64,000 nucleotides of DNA from Tuctoria greenei (lineage: Eukaryota; Streptophyta; Magnoliopsida; Poales; Poaceae): the NCBI GenBank assembly GCA_036927565.1, contig JAYESD010000005.1, positions 94,280,301 through 94,344,300 on the forward strand. The letters run 5' to 3'. The position numbers were made by a program, and so were the translations under genes. Below are positions 30,133 to 41,460 of this stretch, piece by piece. Under the pieces are notes generated by a model that saw only the letters and a list, made by a program, of their open reading frames with translations, did no database searches and was not told the DNA's origin. The first letter of the stretch is position 1, and each line of letters opens with the position of its first letter.

Positions 30133-31944
30133 ATGCCTGATCAGGGTATGAACAGCAACAAAGAAGTCAACAAGTTGATGCATCGCCCAAGATGGAGCAA
30201 AATGCTGTTGCGACGTGGTGTTCCCACGCTCGTATTTGCCGCACTCGCCCTAAAGATGGTAAAACATCAGACTTCTTCTTCTTTCACACTGTTTGTACAT
30301 GATACTAGGCCTAGTAAGTTGCTAATTTGCTTTAAACATTTACCGTTTAAATGACACTAACAGAAGGAAAGAAGTTTGGAAGAGGGGTGGCTAAAGGACT
30401 TAAGGTTGCTAAATTGCGCTATCAAGCATATGCAAATAGAACAAATGATCAGAATCGGAAGCTACAAATTCAGTGGTCCGATAGGTTGGGTGCTGCGGTT
30501 GGTCCTAACCAGCGGCACTTTGTCGATGATGTGGTTATTACAACAAAAAAATGCACCCCTCGCTGGTGTAAGGAAGTGGGCAGAGGTTGGTGATACTTCG
30601 AAGAGCGATATAGTGAGAGACATTCTGGTTAGTGTTGTGACACCCCACATAAGTATTTTTTTCTAGCGACCTCCATCTTGTACGTTTATAACAGTGTGAT
30701 ATACAATGTACAGAATGCCTGGGACTTGGAGGACACAGATGATACTAGAAGAAAAATATTGAAGATTGCTGGTGAGCGCTACAAGGGGTGGCGATCAACA
30801 TTGCATGCCACCTATAAGAAGTATTCGACCGATGAAGAACGTATACAAAACAAGCCTGTTGACGTAGCATATTCCGATTGGTTGGCGCTTATGGACTATT
30901 TTGGGTCCGAGCGATTCAAGGTCAGCTAGCTTTCTAATACCTTCATATCCTACAAAAACTATTTGATAACACCCATTCATGAAATTAATTCTTAAAATTG
31001 CAGTCAATAAGCAAAACCAAATCACAAAATCGAAGTACTCAAAAGACAAAACACTTGCTTGGCTCAAAATCCTACGCCCAACTTAGTTACGAGAAGCTAT
31101 GAAAACTAAATCATGCTTTTACTTTGCACTGCAATCATTCAATCAAATTTTACTTGTATTTGATGTAGCGAGACCCAGAGACCGGAAAAGAACCCGATGA
31201 CATAGAACTGTGGGAGGCAAGCCATGTGAAGAACGATCAATGGGCAAATGAGCAGGCAGAAGCTGTACATGTGAGAAACACTTCAAACAGTCCCTATTTA
31301 AATAAATATTTGCAATGTACATGTGACTTTTCTTTTTGTATATAGACCCAGGCACATGCCCAAATAATCGTCAAGGAAGCTGAGCTGGGAGTCCCAACCC
31401 TAGATGAGGAAAGAAACAACATCTTCTAGCTTACTTATATATCCGCAACCGGTTCTGGAGGATCACAGTTTCGGGGGCGTGGTTATATGGCTAAACCTAA
31501 TGTTTCTGAAAGACTGTGTATCCAGATGTCTGACCAGCTCGGCCAGCAAGTTCGATCCTTGCAAAATAGAAATGAAGACCTCAACTCTCAGGTGCAAGAG
31601 TTGCAAGGAAGAAATGATCATATGACCTCCTAGATGGATGGCTTCGTCCAGGCAAATGAACAGCTCAACCAGGAAGTCTGGGCTTTACATGATCAGATGG
31701 CAGCCAATTCTGCACGGCAAGAAAAGGAGCTAGCAGACATGCGCAGAATGATGGAGAGCTTGCAAAATCAACAAAAGCTAGCAGCAACTCCACAAAAGGC
31801 TCCTGCTCGCACCAAGTCGAAGCCGGATGTTCAAGAAACTATTCCTAATACTACAACTCGTCGCGGTGCTATTTTAATGGGTGCAATGTTGCAAACTGAA
31901 AAAACTGTAAAGAACATCGTCTCGCAACGACGCAAGGGACCTTG
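30133..31944 (+). pseudogene. CACTA TNP1-like gene (Transposase_24 / Ptta type), decayed
   Basis: Exon-like blocks with splice signals lie in order. About 30133-30258 ends at a GT donor. Around 30364-30632 carries KKFGRGVAKGLKVAKL and, in a shifted frame, VRKWAEVGDTSKSDIVRDIL. 30714-30919 (WDLEDTDDTRRKIL, then YKGWRSTLHATYKKY) ends at GTCAGC. A block near 31170-31270 (ETGKEPDDIELWEASH) comes next, and the last exon to 31944 has a long coiled coil (MSDQLGQQVRSLQNRNEDL) and a basic end. A TAG at 31631-31633 interrupts the coiled coil, and the second block changes frame. TNP1-type proteins of CACTA elements bind subterminal repeats; the repeats that follow fit this. Confidence 0.65.
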
Positions 31945-31989
31945 AGCATTGCATCAATTGCTGGATGTTTGTTGTTAAGTTGACAGACG

Positions 31990-33490
31990 TATCGTGTGCG
32001 AATAAATTGATTCTGTTGCCACTAATTTTCAAACCTGGTGCATTAGGATTCTAGTGCCGCTAATTATAAAACGTGGCATTAACAAATTATTGCGACAAAA
32101 ATAAAGTGTTGCAATAGGAAGCTAGCTATTGCCACAAATTATAAAACATTGCACTACAAACATTTGGCTACAACCAAAAAAGCGTTGCACTAGACTGCTA
32201 TTGCCACCACCCAGAGAACGTTGCATTACGAACCTGTTGCAACAGATTTGAATATGTTGCATTACGAACCTATTGCCACACATCAGAAATCGTTGCAATA
32301 CAATAATGTTGCCACGGTTTTGAAATCGTTGCAATACCGTACTATTTGACATGAACGTGAAATCGTTGCAATACCATATTATTGGCCACGGCTGTGAAAT
32401 CGTCGCGATACCATATTATTCGCCACGAGTGTGAAATCGTCGCGATACCGTACTATTCGCCACGAAAGTGAAATCATTGCAACATCGTAGTATTCGCCAT
32501 GAATGTGAAAATGTCACGATACGATATTATTCGCCACGAGTGTGAAATCGTTGTGATACCGTACTATTCACCGCGGATGTTAAAACGTCGTGATACCATA
32601 TTATTCGCCACGAGTGTGAAATCGTCGCGATACCGTACTATTCGCCACGGATGTGAAATCGTTGCAACACGATACTATTCGCCACGAATGTAAAAACGTT
32701 GCCATACCGTACTATTCGCTACGGATGTGAAATCGTTGCAACAACATACTATTCACCGCGAATGTGAAAATGTCATGATACCATACTATTCGCCACGAGT
32801 ATGAAATCGTCCCGATACCGTACTTATCGCCACAGATGTGAAATCGTTGCAAATAACTTACTATTCGTTGCAATACGTTAAATCGTCGCAATACGTTAAA
32901 CCGTTGCAATACCATACTATTTGCCACGAACGTGGAGTCGTTGCAATACCATACTTTTTGCCACAAATGTGGCATCGTTGCAACACCGTTATTTTCGTTG
33001 CAATACGTTAAATCATCGCAATATGTTAAACCGTTGCAATACCATACTATTTGCCACAAACGTGGAGTCGTTGCAATACCATACTTTTTTCCACGAATGT
33101 GGCATCGTTGCAACACCGTTATTTTTGTTGCAATACATTAAATCGTCACAATACATTAAACCGTTGCAATACCATACTATTTGCAATGAACGTGGAGTCG
33201 TTGCAGTACCATACTTTTTGCCACGAATGTGACATCGTTGCAACACCGATATTTTCGTCGCAATACGTTAAATCACCGTAATACGTTAAACCGTTGCAAT
33301 ACCATACTATTTGCCACCAACGTGGAGTCGTCGCAATACCATACTATTTGCCACAGATGTGAAGTCGTCGCAATAACCTATTGCCACGGCTGTTATCGCC
33401 ACGAGTCGAAAAAACTATCGCGACGTTCTATTTCGTTGCGACAACAACCTATCGCGACGAATTTCGACCTATTGCAATGATTTTTTCGTC
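31990..33490. repeat. CACTA subterminal repeats, 37-bp and ~130-bp periods
   Basis: From about 32300 a 37-bp unit ('cgccacgagtgtgaaatcgt' plus 'cgcgataccgtactatt') repeats many times. From about 32900 a 130-bp unit takes over; its landmark 'cgtggagtcg' occurs at 32931, 33061, 33191 and 33321. The core 'tcgttgcaatacc' or 'tcgtcgcaata' is also part of the terminal sequence at 33489. The block 31990-32300 has older, less regular copies ('gttgcattacgaacctgttgc'). Confidence 0.8.
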
Positions 33491-33515
33491 GCAATAAACC
33501 AGAATCCTGGTAGTG

Positions 33516-34571
33516 ACTCCTTACACAACTTAAGGCTGATTTTGCAGTAAAAGATCTTGGTAGACTCAGTTTTTTTTGGGTTTGAAGTATGTCATTCCTC
33601 TCATGGTCTCATTCTGACACAACACAAATACATACAAGATTTATAATCCCGAACTAATATGCTCACCTCCAAAGGTGTGTCCACTCCTATGGTTCCTACT
33701 TAGAAGTTTGGACTAGATATGGGTGAAAAGCTCTCGTCTGAAGATACTACAAGATATCAAAGTGTTGTTGGTGCCCTCCAATATCTATCATTAACAAGGC
33801 CTTATATTTATTTCTGTGTCAACAGGGTCTGCCAATTTCTATCAACTCCAACTACAGTACATTGGGCGGCGATCAAAAGGATTCTAAGGTATCTTCATGA
33901 AACTATTGATATGGGATTATGCTTCACCAAGTCTGGCTCTTCACTGCTTAGTGCCTTCTCAGATGCAGATTGAGCTGGGAATCCTGATGAACGTCGAAGC
34001 ACTGGTGGATATGCCATATTTTTTTGTGGCGATCTCATTTCCTGGAGTTCACGCAAACAGCCAACAATGTCTCGTTCAAGTACAGAGGCTGAATATAAGG
34101 CAGTTGCTGATGCTACCGCAAAATTGATTTGGATTCAGGTGCTTTTGCGTAAGCTTGGGATTTCGCAGTCATGAGCACCCAGTCTTTGCTGCGATAATAT
34201 TAGTGCCACCTATTTATCTGCCAATCCAATTTTTCATCGGCGGACGAAGCATGTTGAGGTTGATTATCACTTCGTTCATGAACGAGTATCATCTTGTCAA
34301 CTTGATGTGAGATTTATATAATCTAAACATCAGCTCGCGGACATTATGACCAAGCCATTACCAGTCTCCTCCTTCAATAATTTTCTACGCAATCTAAACT
34401 TAGTATCACAGCATCCAGATTGAGGGGCGGTGTTAAACATGGAAGCCTATATCAATATTTGGTATGCTATATTGATTACCATATATGTCGGAAGTATATT
34501 TGGCATGATATATTGGCTACCATATATGTCGGGAGTATATTTGGTATGCTAGATAGACTACCATATGCATC
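33516..34571 (+). pseudogene. Ty1/Copia pol remnant (RT end, RNase H) and 3' LTR start
   Basis: Translated pieces give VKDLG, YQSVVGALQYLSLTRP, AAIKRILRYLHETIDMGL and FSDAD; after a TGA where W is expected (about 33972) come NPDERRSTGGYAIFF, SSRKQPTMSRSSTEAEYKAV and LLRKLGI. This is the 3' end of a Copia pol gene. A purine-rich TTGAGGGGCGG at 34420-34430 is followed by TGTTAAACATGG, the LTR start. The LTR is cut at 34571 by the second Tat element, and the left side is cut at 33516 by the CACTA terminus. Confidence 0.8.
34431..34571 (+). repeat. Copia 3' LTR, first 141 bp, with ~41-bp internal repeats
   Basis: It starts TGTTAAACATGG. 'atatttggtatgcta', 'accatatatgtcggaag' and variants repeat about every 41 bp between 34455 and 34570. 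The rest of the LTR is not found after the Tat sequence. Confidence 0.6.
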
Positions 34572-35829
34572 TGTCGAAGTGTTAGTGCGACACTTTCCCT
34601 GGATCTGCTAAGGAGCAGCCCGTGGAGGTTCTTGTTCGGCGGGGCTTAGGCCTCAAACTAGTGTTCTAGCAGAAGAGTATGTGATACGGTGGTTTTACAT
34701 GGTTCGGGCCGCAAGGAGCGTAACACCCTACTCCACGGTGGATTGTATTGCTGGTGAGTGTGTATGCGTGTGTGTGTATCGGGGATTCTGAGTCTGGTCT
34801 TTGTATCGGTGGCGGTTTGGGCCTTTTATAGTCAAGGTCAGATGCCTTACAAGTGGGGTCCCGGGGCCCTACAAGTGGTCTCGGGGCGATCTTATCCTAA
34901 AGATCTAAGGCTTCTTCTATAAGCTTCCTCTGACCGTGGGCCTCAGGACTCGCCATCTTGCTACCCGGGTTGTTAGTACCCCACACGTCATTGCTGATAA
35001 TGGCAAGAAATGTCCCATCCAACTGTCTCTGGCACCGTAAGCTACCCACTTGGCAGAGTGGGATAAGCATGCGGCGCCTTCACTGTGATGCAATTAGCCG
35101 TAGCGGTACCTGACATTATGCGTGTGCAGCGCCATGCATCTGGGGAAGTTGCGATCTTCAAGGCTTAATGGAGACAAGGCGCACCGCCCTCTTAACTTCT
35201 GCACTATCTGCTCAGGGCAAGTGGACTGACCATGTGGTCGTTGGGGAGCTCTCCACCATGATGGAGGCCACGCCTGTCTTGCGGGCCACGTGGCACCTCG
35301 GGAGCTCACCTCCATGGGGGGGGCCAGGTCTCGCCCCGCAGACCACGCGACATCTCGAGTGCTTGCCTCCACTGGGGAGATCGAGTCTCGACTTCGTGGG
35401 CCACCTGGCAGCTTGGGAGCCCACTTCTGCGGAGGAATTCAGACCTCGTCCTACTGGACACGTGGCTGCCTGGGAGCTTATCGTCAAGGTGGAGCTGAGC
35501 TCCCTCTTTTTGATGTCTTGTGGGCACCCCGGACTTCCCATTTGAGGCTGGTGGGTCCGGGTTTCTTTGGACATGTGGCGCCCTCGGACCCTGTCCCTTT
35601 TGGGAGGCGAGGTACCTCGGCGGCTCTAGCTTGTGCGCGAGGGTACCCAATATGCCGGGTAGTGATAGTGGCCTGTGGTTCCACCTTGGGGTGAGGCAAC
35701 GAGCCCGAGGGTGGGGCCTTATACTGCTTTCCCGCACGGTCTTTTAATTTTGTCTTGATCAGTCGAAGCGGTGCACTCTTCTGCTGTTGTGACCATGCAT
35801 CCCTCTCTGGTTGAGGGGTCGTGGCGACA
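34572..35829 (-). repeat. LTR of the second Tat element
   Basis: In element orientation it contains a TATA box (CTATAAAAGGC; plus 34822-34832) and, downstream, a block similar to the first element's R region ('ccgtggagtagggt', then 'cggcccgaaccatgta'; plus 34690-34750). The termini TGTCG...CGACA fit 34572 and 35829, but the inner boundary at 35829 is less certain. GC-rich repeats with 'cacgtggcagcctggga'-like units fill 35200-35500. Confidence 0.5.
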
Positions 35830-36079
35830 AGATCTTTGCTTGCTGTGACATTATCGCGACGGTTCCCAAGGCATCTGCTGCACTTCTGCTGCTTTCACTT
35901 CCGTCTTTATGGGAACTGTCGGGTTTCCTTCTCTGGCAGAGAACTGCTTGGGCCAACTTTTCTGACGAGGGACCTGGGCCCACTCATCATGGACGCCGTG
36001 GTACGAGCCATTGATTTGAAGCCCGCTCAAATTTGCACGGAGCACCCAAACGCCACTAGGGTACTTTAAAAAGGTACCT

Positions 36080-37266
36080 TTGTGGGCAATGGAAGTTCCT
36101 TTCTTCTGCGTGCCCCAAGCATTCGAGCCTTTGACTCCCTCCTTATGTGTCTGCCCATCCTTGAGGTTCTCGACTCGTGCTCCAATGGACTCAACTCGAC
36201 CTTCTTCCCGAATAGAGGATGTCTCACCTGTGAGGTGGCTTTTCGGCTAGGAGGACAAGGAATGACGGGATCAGATCCGTCCTGACTCCTTACCACTGGA
36301 GTTGGGGGGGGGGGGGGAGATCGTCTTCTTCGAGGCGTATGAATACTCCGGGTTCGTCCCTCCTGTTTCCTCCTTCCTGGTGACACTCCTGGAAGTCCTT
36401 GGGCTCCAGCTTCATCACCTGTCGTTGAACTCTCTGGTGATGGCGACAGTGTTCTCGCATTTCTGCGAGATGTTCGTCGAGGTGTGCCCATGCGTGCTGG
36501 TGTTCTGGTAGTTCTTCGTGCTGAGGCGAAGCTGGAAGAAGAACAAAGCCAACTTCCTCGTCGGATTCTGCTTCTAGCGTCGGGCCAACAACCTCTTCAA
36601 GTACATTGCTCCGCTCTCATGGGCGAAGTGGCCTGACTAGAGGAGTGACTGGGTGGTCGTACATGCCAATGCTCACGATCGCATGGTCCTACCCACCAAC
36701 TCCCGGCGATTAGGAAGGCGGCCTGGGAGGAACAGCCGGAGCTCGAGGCGGCATACACATTGGTGATGGAGAGGATTCGATTCCTGGCGGAGCACGGCCT
36801 GTCAGAGCTGTCGGTGATGGCCGACTTCGTTCGTTGCTGTCTGTCCCCTCGCCAGCATCGTTGCCGCCCTGCATGGCTCTACTTCGGGCTCCAAGAGGGT
36901 ACCAGGTTGCTGAGGGGTCACGACACGGAGACAACCCCGCAGGAGGTGTTTGAAGCAATGTCCAAGGTGTGCGACGACCTGCTGTCGGACGACGTCTTCA
37001 AACTTCCGCAGGCTTGCCCACCGTTTTGCACGGATCGGGACCTTCGAACGAAGGTTCTGAAGGAGATGCCCAACCTGGACGCGATTGGTCTTGCCCCGCG
37101 GCATGTTGGCGATGAGAGCTGGGGCCTGGCCATCGTCGACTCTTCGGAGGATTCCGCACCTTCTTCAGGTTCTGAAGCCTCCAGGGCAGAGGAGGCGCCC
37201 GCTGCTGGGGGGAAGGGCAAGGCACTGGTTCCTGACATAAGGGGAAGGCACCGGTCCCCAACGTAG
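36080..37266 (+). pseudogene. Antisense gene of second Tat element, Transposase_28-like part, broken
   Basis: A TATA-like CTTTAAAAAGG at 36063-36073 precedes it. Recognisable pieces are EIVFFEAYEYSGFVPPVSSF, LLEVLGLQLHHL and FSHFCEMFVEVCPC (36320-36511), WAKWPD and SDWVVVHAN (36620-36670), then MADFVRCCLSPRQHRCRPAW and SDDVFKLPQACPPF to 37266. They align in order with exon 1 of the antisense gene in the first element. In-frame stops and frame changes separate the pieces; a run of 14 G at 36304-36317 is one likely slip site. Confidence 0.7.
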
Positions 37267-37279
37267 GCAATGGGAAGGC

Positions 37280-38924
37280 CTTGGTGGTCGAGGTCGTGAA
37301 GGAGAAATGCCCTCGTCGCCGCCGAGGGCGCCGCCACAGGTTGCCTTCGCTCCAAGCTAGCATCCACCGGCGCGTCCCTCTTCAGTACTGGGCGTTAGTG
37401 GTTCTTTGGGGGGAGGTTCGGTCCGTAAAGCGGCGGCTCTGCCGTCGTCGGCGGTTGGCACGTCATGCGGCATCCCTGTTCCCTGCGCGGTCCAGGGTGC
37501 CATAGAGGACTCCGGCAGCATCACACCTCCGGAGCCTCAGGCAAAAAGGCCTCGAGCCGTCGTCATCGTCAGCTCGAGGTTTGGCTCTGTCAGGGTTGGT
37601 GGAAGCACACCGATGCAGTGCAGTGGCACTGCTGATGGTTTTGGCAGATGCCTTGCTGGTATAGCATCGCCTATTATGCCATCGCGAGGGACCGCGGCTT
37701 CAGGGTCACCGAAAAGTGGAGGCTCGCTGGAGCTTCTGGGGACATCGGTAAGGCATTCTTTCCAACGCTTGCTCTATTTTCTCGACTGCCTTTATTGATT
37801 GGTCAAGGCTTGATCTTGATTTGCATAGCTACGTCAGCTGTTGTGAGGCCCTTACCGCCGGGGGTAGTGCCCGGGAGCATTTTGAAGGTGGCTGAGGATG
37901 CTACGGCTGTGCTGGCGGGGTAGCCTGCCAAGCTTGCCCAGGGGAGCACTGCTCTGGTGTTTGTGCCTGGCGTGGGTGGTGAGGCATCTCCGGCTGCATC
38001 TCGAGCTATCGCATCAGAGGCACCTCCAGTCGTCGGACCAGAGGCACCTCCGATAATTGTGGCAGAGGCACTTCCTGCCATTGTGGCGGAGGCCATGTCG
38101 GAGCTGACCCAGAGGGTTGAAGGTTTGTCCTCCACTGCTCCTGATTTGGCGGGCAGCTCTCTAAACCATGGTGGCTCCGCTGCTTCAGGTGGCATCGCAA
38201 GTCCTGCTTAGTCTCCGGGACAATATCCCCAGTGCTGGTGGCCTCGTCTTCACCGATACGGGAGGAAGAGGTCCCCAACATAATCACCAGACGGCCTTCC
38301 CTGACTTCGACGCAGCTGGAGCACCTCTCTGATGTCATGTACTTGACGTAATCAAGTATCCTTTAGGTGCAATCCAACCTCCGCCGGGCGCAAGAGGCTC
38401 TTGCTGTGGAGTGGGAGAAGCTGCGTGCCGAGGGCGAGCGCCTCTGAGGCTGGGAGGGTCTCTTGAGCTCCAGGATCACCGAGGCAAAGGCAAAGTACCA
38501 CAAGGAGAGCAAGGAACTGGAGGTGAGACACCGCTTGGTGAGGGCCTCAAATGCCTTGACCCAGAAGATTCTGGCTGATGCCAAGGCAGCCAACGACGTT
38601 GCTGACGCCCGCCTGCACGCTCTTTCTGATGGTCGACAGGCCCTGAGTCGCCAAGAAGCCATCATTGCTAAGAGGGAAACTGATGTCACCGATCAAGAGG
38701 TGGTAGTGCAGGCGATGATGGCCCGTATTGAGGCCGATCGGGACAAGATGCAGTCCCGCCTCAAAGACCTTGAGCTTTGGGAGAGCAATTTGGCGTGGGA
38801 TCGGGCGCAACACCTAGCTGAGCGTCAGGAACTCCTGCTGCACGATCTGGACGTCCAAGCCCGAGAGCAGGCAGCAGAGCGCCGCGGCCGGGAGCTTGAT
38901 CTGCGGGAGCATGAGCTGGCTTAG
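37280..38924 (+). pseudogene. Antisense gene of second Tat element, coiled-coil part, broken
   Basis: Low-complexity Ala/Pro/Val stretches (37950-38100; APPVVGPEAPPIIVAEALP) are followed by a long coiled coil at 38370-38924: RRAQEALAVEWEKLRAEGER, SSRITEAKAKYHKESKELEV, DAKAANDVADARLHALSDGR and RQELLLHDLDVQAREQAAER. It matches the organisation of exon 2 of the first element's antisense gene. There are stops at about 38446 and 38922 and several frame changes. Confidence 0.65.
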
Positions 38925-39360
38925 CTTCTACAAGCCGAGGGTATGGCGGCAGCGGAGATTGTGGCATCCCTGTATTGGTGTGCTACTGGAGCCGGTACCC
39001 TGATCTACTACTGGAGCTTGTTTTTTGTATTCGGGGTTCACCCCCCCCCTTTTAAAGAATTCCTTAATGAATTCGAATATCTGTTCGACTTCATGCATTG
39101 TCACTGTGCTTCTCAACTGTTGTTCTGAGTCTATAGCTGCGTAAGGGTTTGCAGAACCTTTGTTGAGCTCGTTGGCTTCTCAAGGCCAACAATTTGCACA
39201 ATTGATATGGCCGAAGTGTCGCCCGTTGATTTTCTGCATGTGGATCCCCTTTGAGGCCCCTTGGTAGATGTGGTTAGTTGGCTAAGCACATCTACCACTT
39301 GATCGTAGAATGTCTTGAATTAGCCCCCCAGTGGAGTGGGGGAGTTGGAGTGTCGTAGTG
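38925..39360. other. Non-coding part of the second Tat element
   Basis: This lies between the coiled-coil frame and the tandem repeats. A run of nine C at 39041-39049 is present. I see no gene. Confidence 0.4.
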
Positions 39361-40455
39361 CCACCATTTGCCAGAGCTGGATGCTCCGGCGTTGTCTAGC
39401 ATCGTCGTAGGGTCGTCAACGGCAGGCCCCGTGGGAGGTGTCGGAGCTGAGCGCTCCAGCATCACCCACTGTCGTCATTGAGTCGTGGACGGCAGGCCCC
39501 TTGGGAGGTGCCGGAGCTGGATGCTCCGACATCGTCCACCAGCGTCATGGAGACGTCGATGGCAGACCCCTTGGGAGGTGCCGTAGCTGGATGCTCCGGC
39601 ACCGTCCACCATCGTCGTAGAGTCTTCGACGATAGGCCCTTATCCCCACTTGGTGTTGTCGTTGATGTTCTGGGACGTCGACGGCAGGCCCCTTGGGGAT
39701 GCCGGAGCTAGATGCTCTGGCGTCGTCCACCATCGTCGTGGAGACATCGACAGCAGGCCCCTTGGGAGGTGCCGGAGCTGGATGCTTCGGCGTCATCCAC
39801 CATCATCGTGGAGACATCGACGGCAGACCCCTTGGGAGGTGCTGAAGCTGGTGGCTCCGGCGTCATCCACCATCATCATTGAGACGTCGACGGCAGGCCC
39901 CTTGGGAGGTGCCAGAGCTGGATGCTCCAGCGTCATCCACCATCGTCGTGGAGACATCGACAGCAGGCCCCTTGGGAGGTGCCAGAGCTGGATGCTCTGG
40001 CGTCGTCCACCATCGTCTTAGAGTCACCGACGGCAGGCCCCTGGTTTACAGGCTATCACAAGGGAACCTTGTTAGCAACAAGAGCGGAGCAGGAGAGTTT
40101 ACTCACTTATCCACGCTTGGTGCTGTCGTTGACGTTCTGGGACGTCGACGGCAGGCCCCTTGGGGGGTGCCGGAGCTAGATGCTCCAGCGTCGTCCACCA
40201 TCGTTGTGGAGGCGTCGACAGCAGGCCCCTTGGGAGGTGCCGGAGCTGGATGCTCCAGCGTCATCCGCCATCGTCGTGGAGACGTCGACGACAGGCCCCT
40301 TGGGAGGTGCCGGAGCTGGATGCTCTGGCATCGTCCATCATCGTCGTAGAGTCACCAACGGCAGGCCCCTGGTTTACAGGCTATCGCAAGGGAACCTTGT
40401 TAGCAACAAGAGCGGGGCAGGAGAGTTTACAGGCTATCGCAAGGGAACCTTGGCA
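39361..40455. repeat. ~70-bp tandem repeats with GCCGGAGC hairpin core, plus ~330-bp higher-order copy
   Basis: The unit contains 'ggcaggccccttgggaggtg', 'ccggagctggatgctccgg' and 'cgtcgtccaccatcgtcgt'. It repeats about every 70 bp from 39410. A larger block with 'ggtttacaggctatc', 'caagggaaccttgttagcaa' and 'gacgttctgggacgtcgacg' occurs at about 40040 and again at 40370. 'tttacaggctatcgcaaggg' is repeated at the very end. The core is a hairpin like that in the first element's 3' region. Confidence 0.8.
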
Positions 40456-40534
40456 TCACTTTTCATGTTGTTGAAGGCTGCCATCATAGCTTCATGTTTT
40501 CTAACCTGGACATTGTCACTCATATGCAGCATCT

Positions 40535-41330
40535 CTTTGTCTTCAGTCCCATTGAGATTTTGTTAGCTTCGACACACCCTTCACTTGTAACTGCCATTAA
40601 CATGTCTGATGAGGAGCTTTTGTTATTGATAAATCTATGCTTGAAAGATTAAGGTCAAATTCCTATGAAAAGGGTAAAAACGAGTTTGTGATTGAAGTTG
40701 TTCGCTTCGTCACTTGTGTGAAGCACTAAGAGAGATGGTACTGATTTGTAGTCAATATATTCAGCCATTAGAACTGATAAAGTAGCATTTTCGTAAGTTT
40801 TTAAAATGGAGAGAAGAGAAAGAAATATTTCATGCCTTGTTTAGGTGTACTCAATATAATTGGATTGAAGTGGATTGAAGTGAAGAATGAACTAATTTTC
40901 TCCTCAATCCACCTCAAACCACTTATATTGAAGTGGATCCACTCCTATCCAAACAAGCCCTCAAATGGATGGCAAATATCGTGAGACTTCAATTGAAGCT
41001 TTTAACAATCCAAATGATGAGTCTCGGGTGTTACATGCATCTATAAGAGCTTGCTGTGAAGGGATTAGCTTGACAGGAGCTTCAAGAGTTGTGCTTCTAG
41101 ATGTTGTTTGGAACTAAGCTGTTGGAAGGCAAGACTGATCATCATAGGCCAGAAGAAATTTATATACACATACAATTTGATAACTTGTGGAACAGGTGAA
41201 GGTGATAAATACAATAATTTAGTAATGTTTGAAACAGAAGTTGAATTTAATAATGTTCGAAACATGCTATCTAAAGCTGAAATAGAGCATTGTTCTAAGT
41301 TCATTTCAGAGGATACAGATATATACAATA
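40535..41330 (+). pseudogene. CLASSY-type SNF2 helicase pseudogene, C-terminal helicase part
   Basis: Pieces in order: MSDEELL (about 40602), SNSYEKGKNEFVIEVVRF, YIQPLELIK (40759), FRKFLKWREEKEIF (40795), then after a MITE MDGKYRETSIEAFNNPNDES, RVLHASIRACCEGISLTGAS, RVVLLDVVWN, and in another frame GQKKFIYTYNLITCGTGEGD up to a tail near 41330. This is the helicase C-terminal part (motifs IV-VI) of a plant SNF2-like protein. The combination 'ACCEGISLTGASRVVLLDV' is typical of the CLASSY group, which guides RNA polymerase IV in RNA-directed DNA methylation. Stops (TAG, TAA, TGA) and frameshifts make it non-functional. It may be a captured fragment beside the CACTA unit or a host gene remnant. 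Confidence 0.7.
40833..40960. mobile_element. MITE inside the SNF2 pseudogene, TSD TCA
   Basis: TGCCTTGTTTAGGTG at the left and CTATCCAAACAAGCCC at the right are imperfect inverted termini, 128 bp long in total, flanked by TCA at 40830-40832 and 40961-40963. The inside is a palindrome of 'ggattgaagtgg' and 'ccacttatattg...' motifs. Removing it with one TCA restores the reading frame across IF-QMDG of the host pseudogene, which confirms the borders. The ends resemble Tourist/PIF-type MITEs. Confidence 0.8.
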
Positions 41331-41460
41331 TATATCATACATTTTTTCCAGCATTGACATCTTCTCGCATATAGGGTTTCAAATCCTTTTTAATGCTTCT
41401 CTCTACGTGCTTGATGTTTTCTAGTTCAGTGAAAAGGTACATCTCTTCATACTGATTATA

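Larger units (their letters stand above)
30133..33515 (+). mobile_element. CACTA element, right part, ending at 33515
   Basis: The right terminus reads outward as CACTACCAGGATTCTGG (reverse complement at 33515), followed in the element by TATTGCGACG. Inside are the subterminal repeats and the TNP1-like gene. The left terminus was not found in the window, and no TNP2 gene accompanies it, so it is truncated or rearranged. It abuts a Copia sequence at 33516; the first three bases there (ACT) would be one side of the target duplication. Confidence 0.65.
34572..40455 (-). mobile_element. Second Tat-type Gypsy element, 3' part only, minus orientation
   Basis: An LTR (about 34572-35829) is followed by a plus-strand gene pair homologous to the antisense gene of the first element, then by a field of GCCGGAGC-containing tandem repeats. 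This is the order expected for the 3' region of a Tat element read from its 3' LTR inward. Gag, pol and the 5' LTR are absent. It has entered the Copia LTR at 34571 and meets the CLASSY-like pseudogene near 40455. Confidence 0.7.

Noticed and set aside
32300..33480. Regular 37-bp repeats that look like a CRISPR array
   Set aside because: The units are directly adjacent with no unique spacers, the genome is a plant's, and the repeats end at a CACTA terminus.
35168..35737. Several overlapping frames in both strands
   Set aside because: They lie in the GC-rich LTR of the second Tat element and have no domain.
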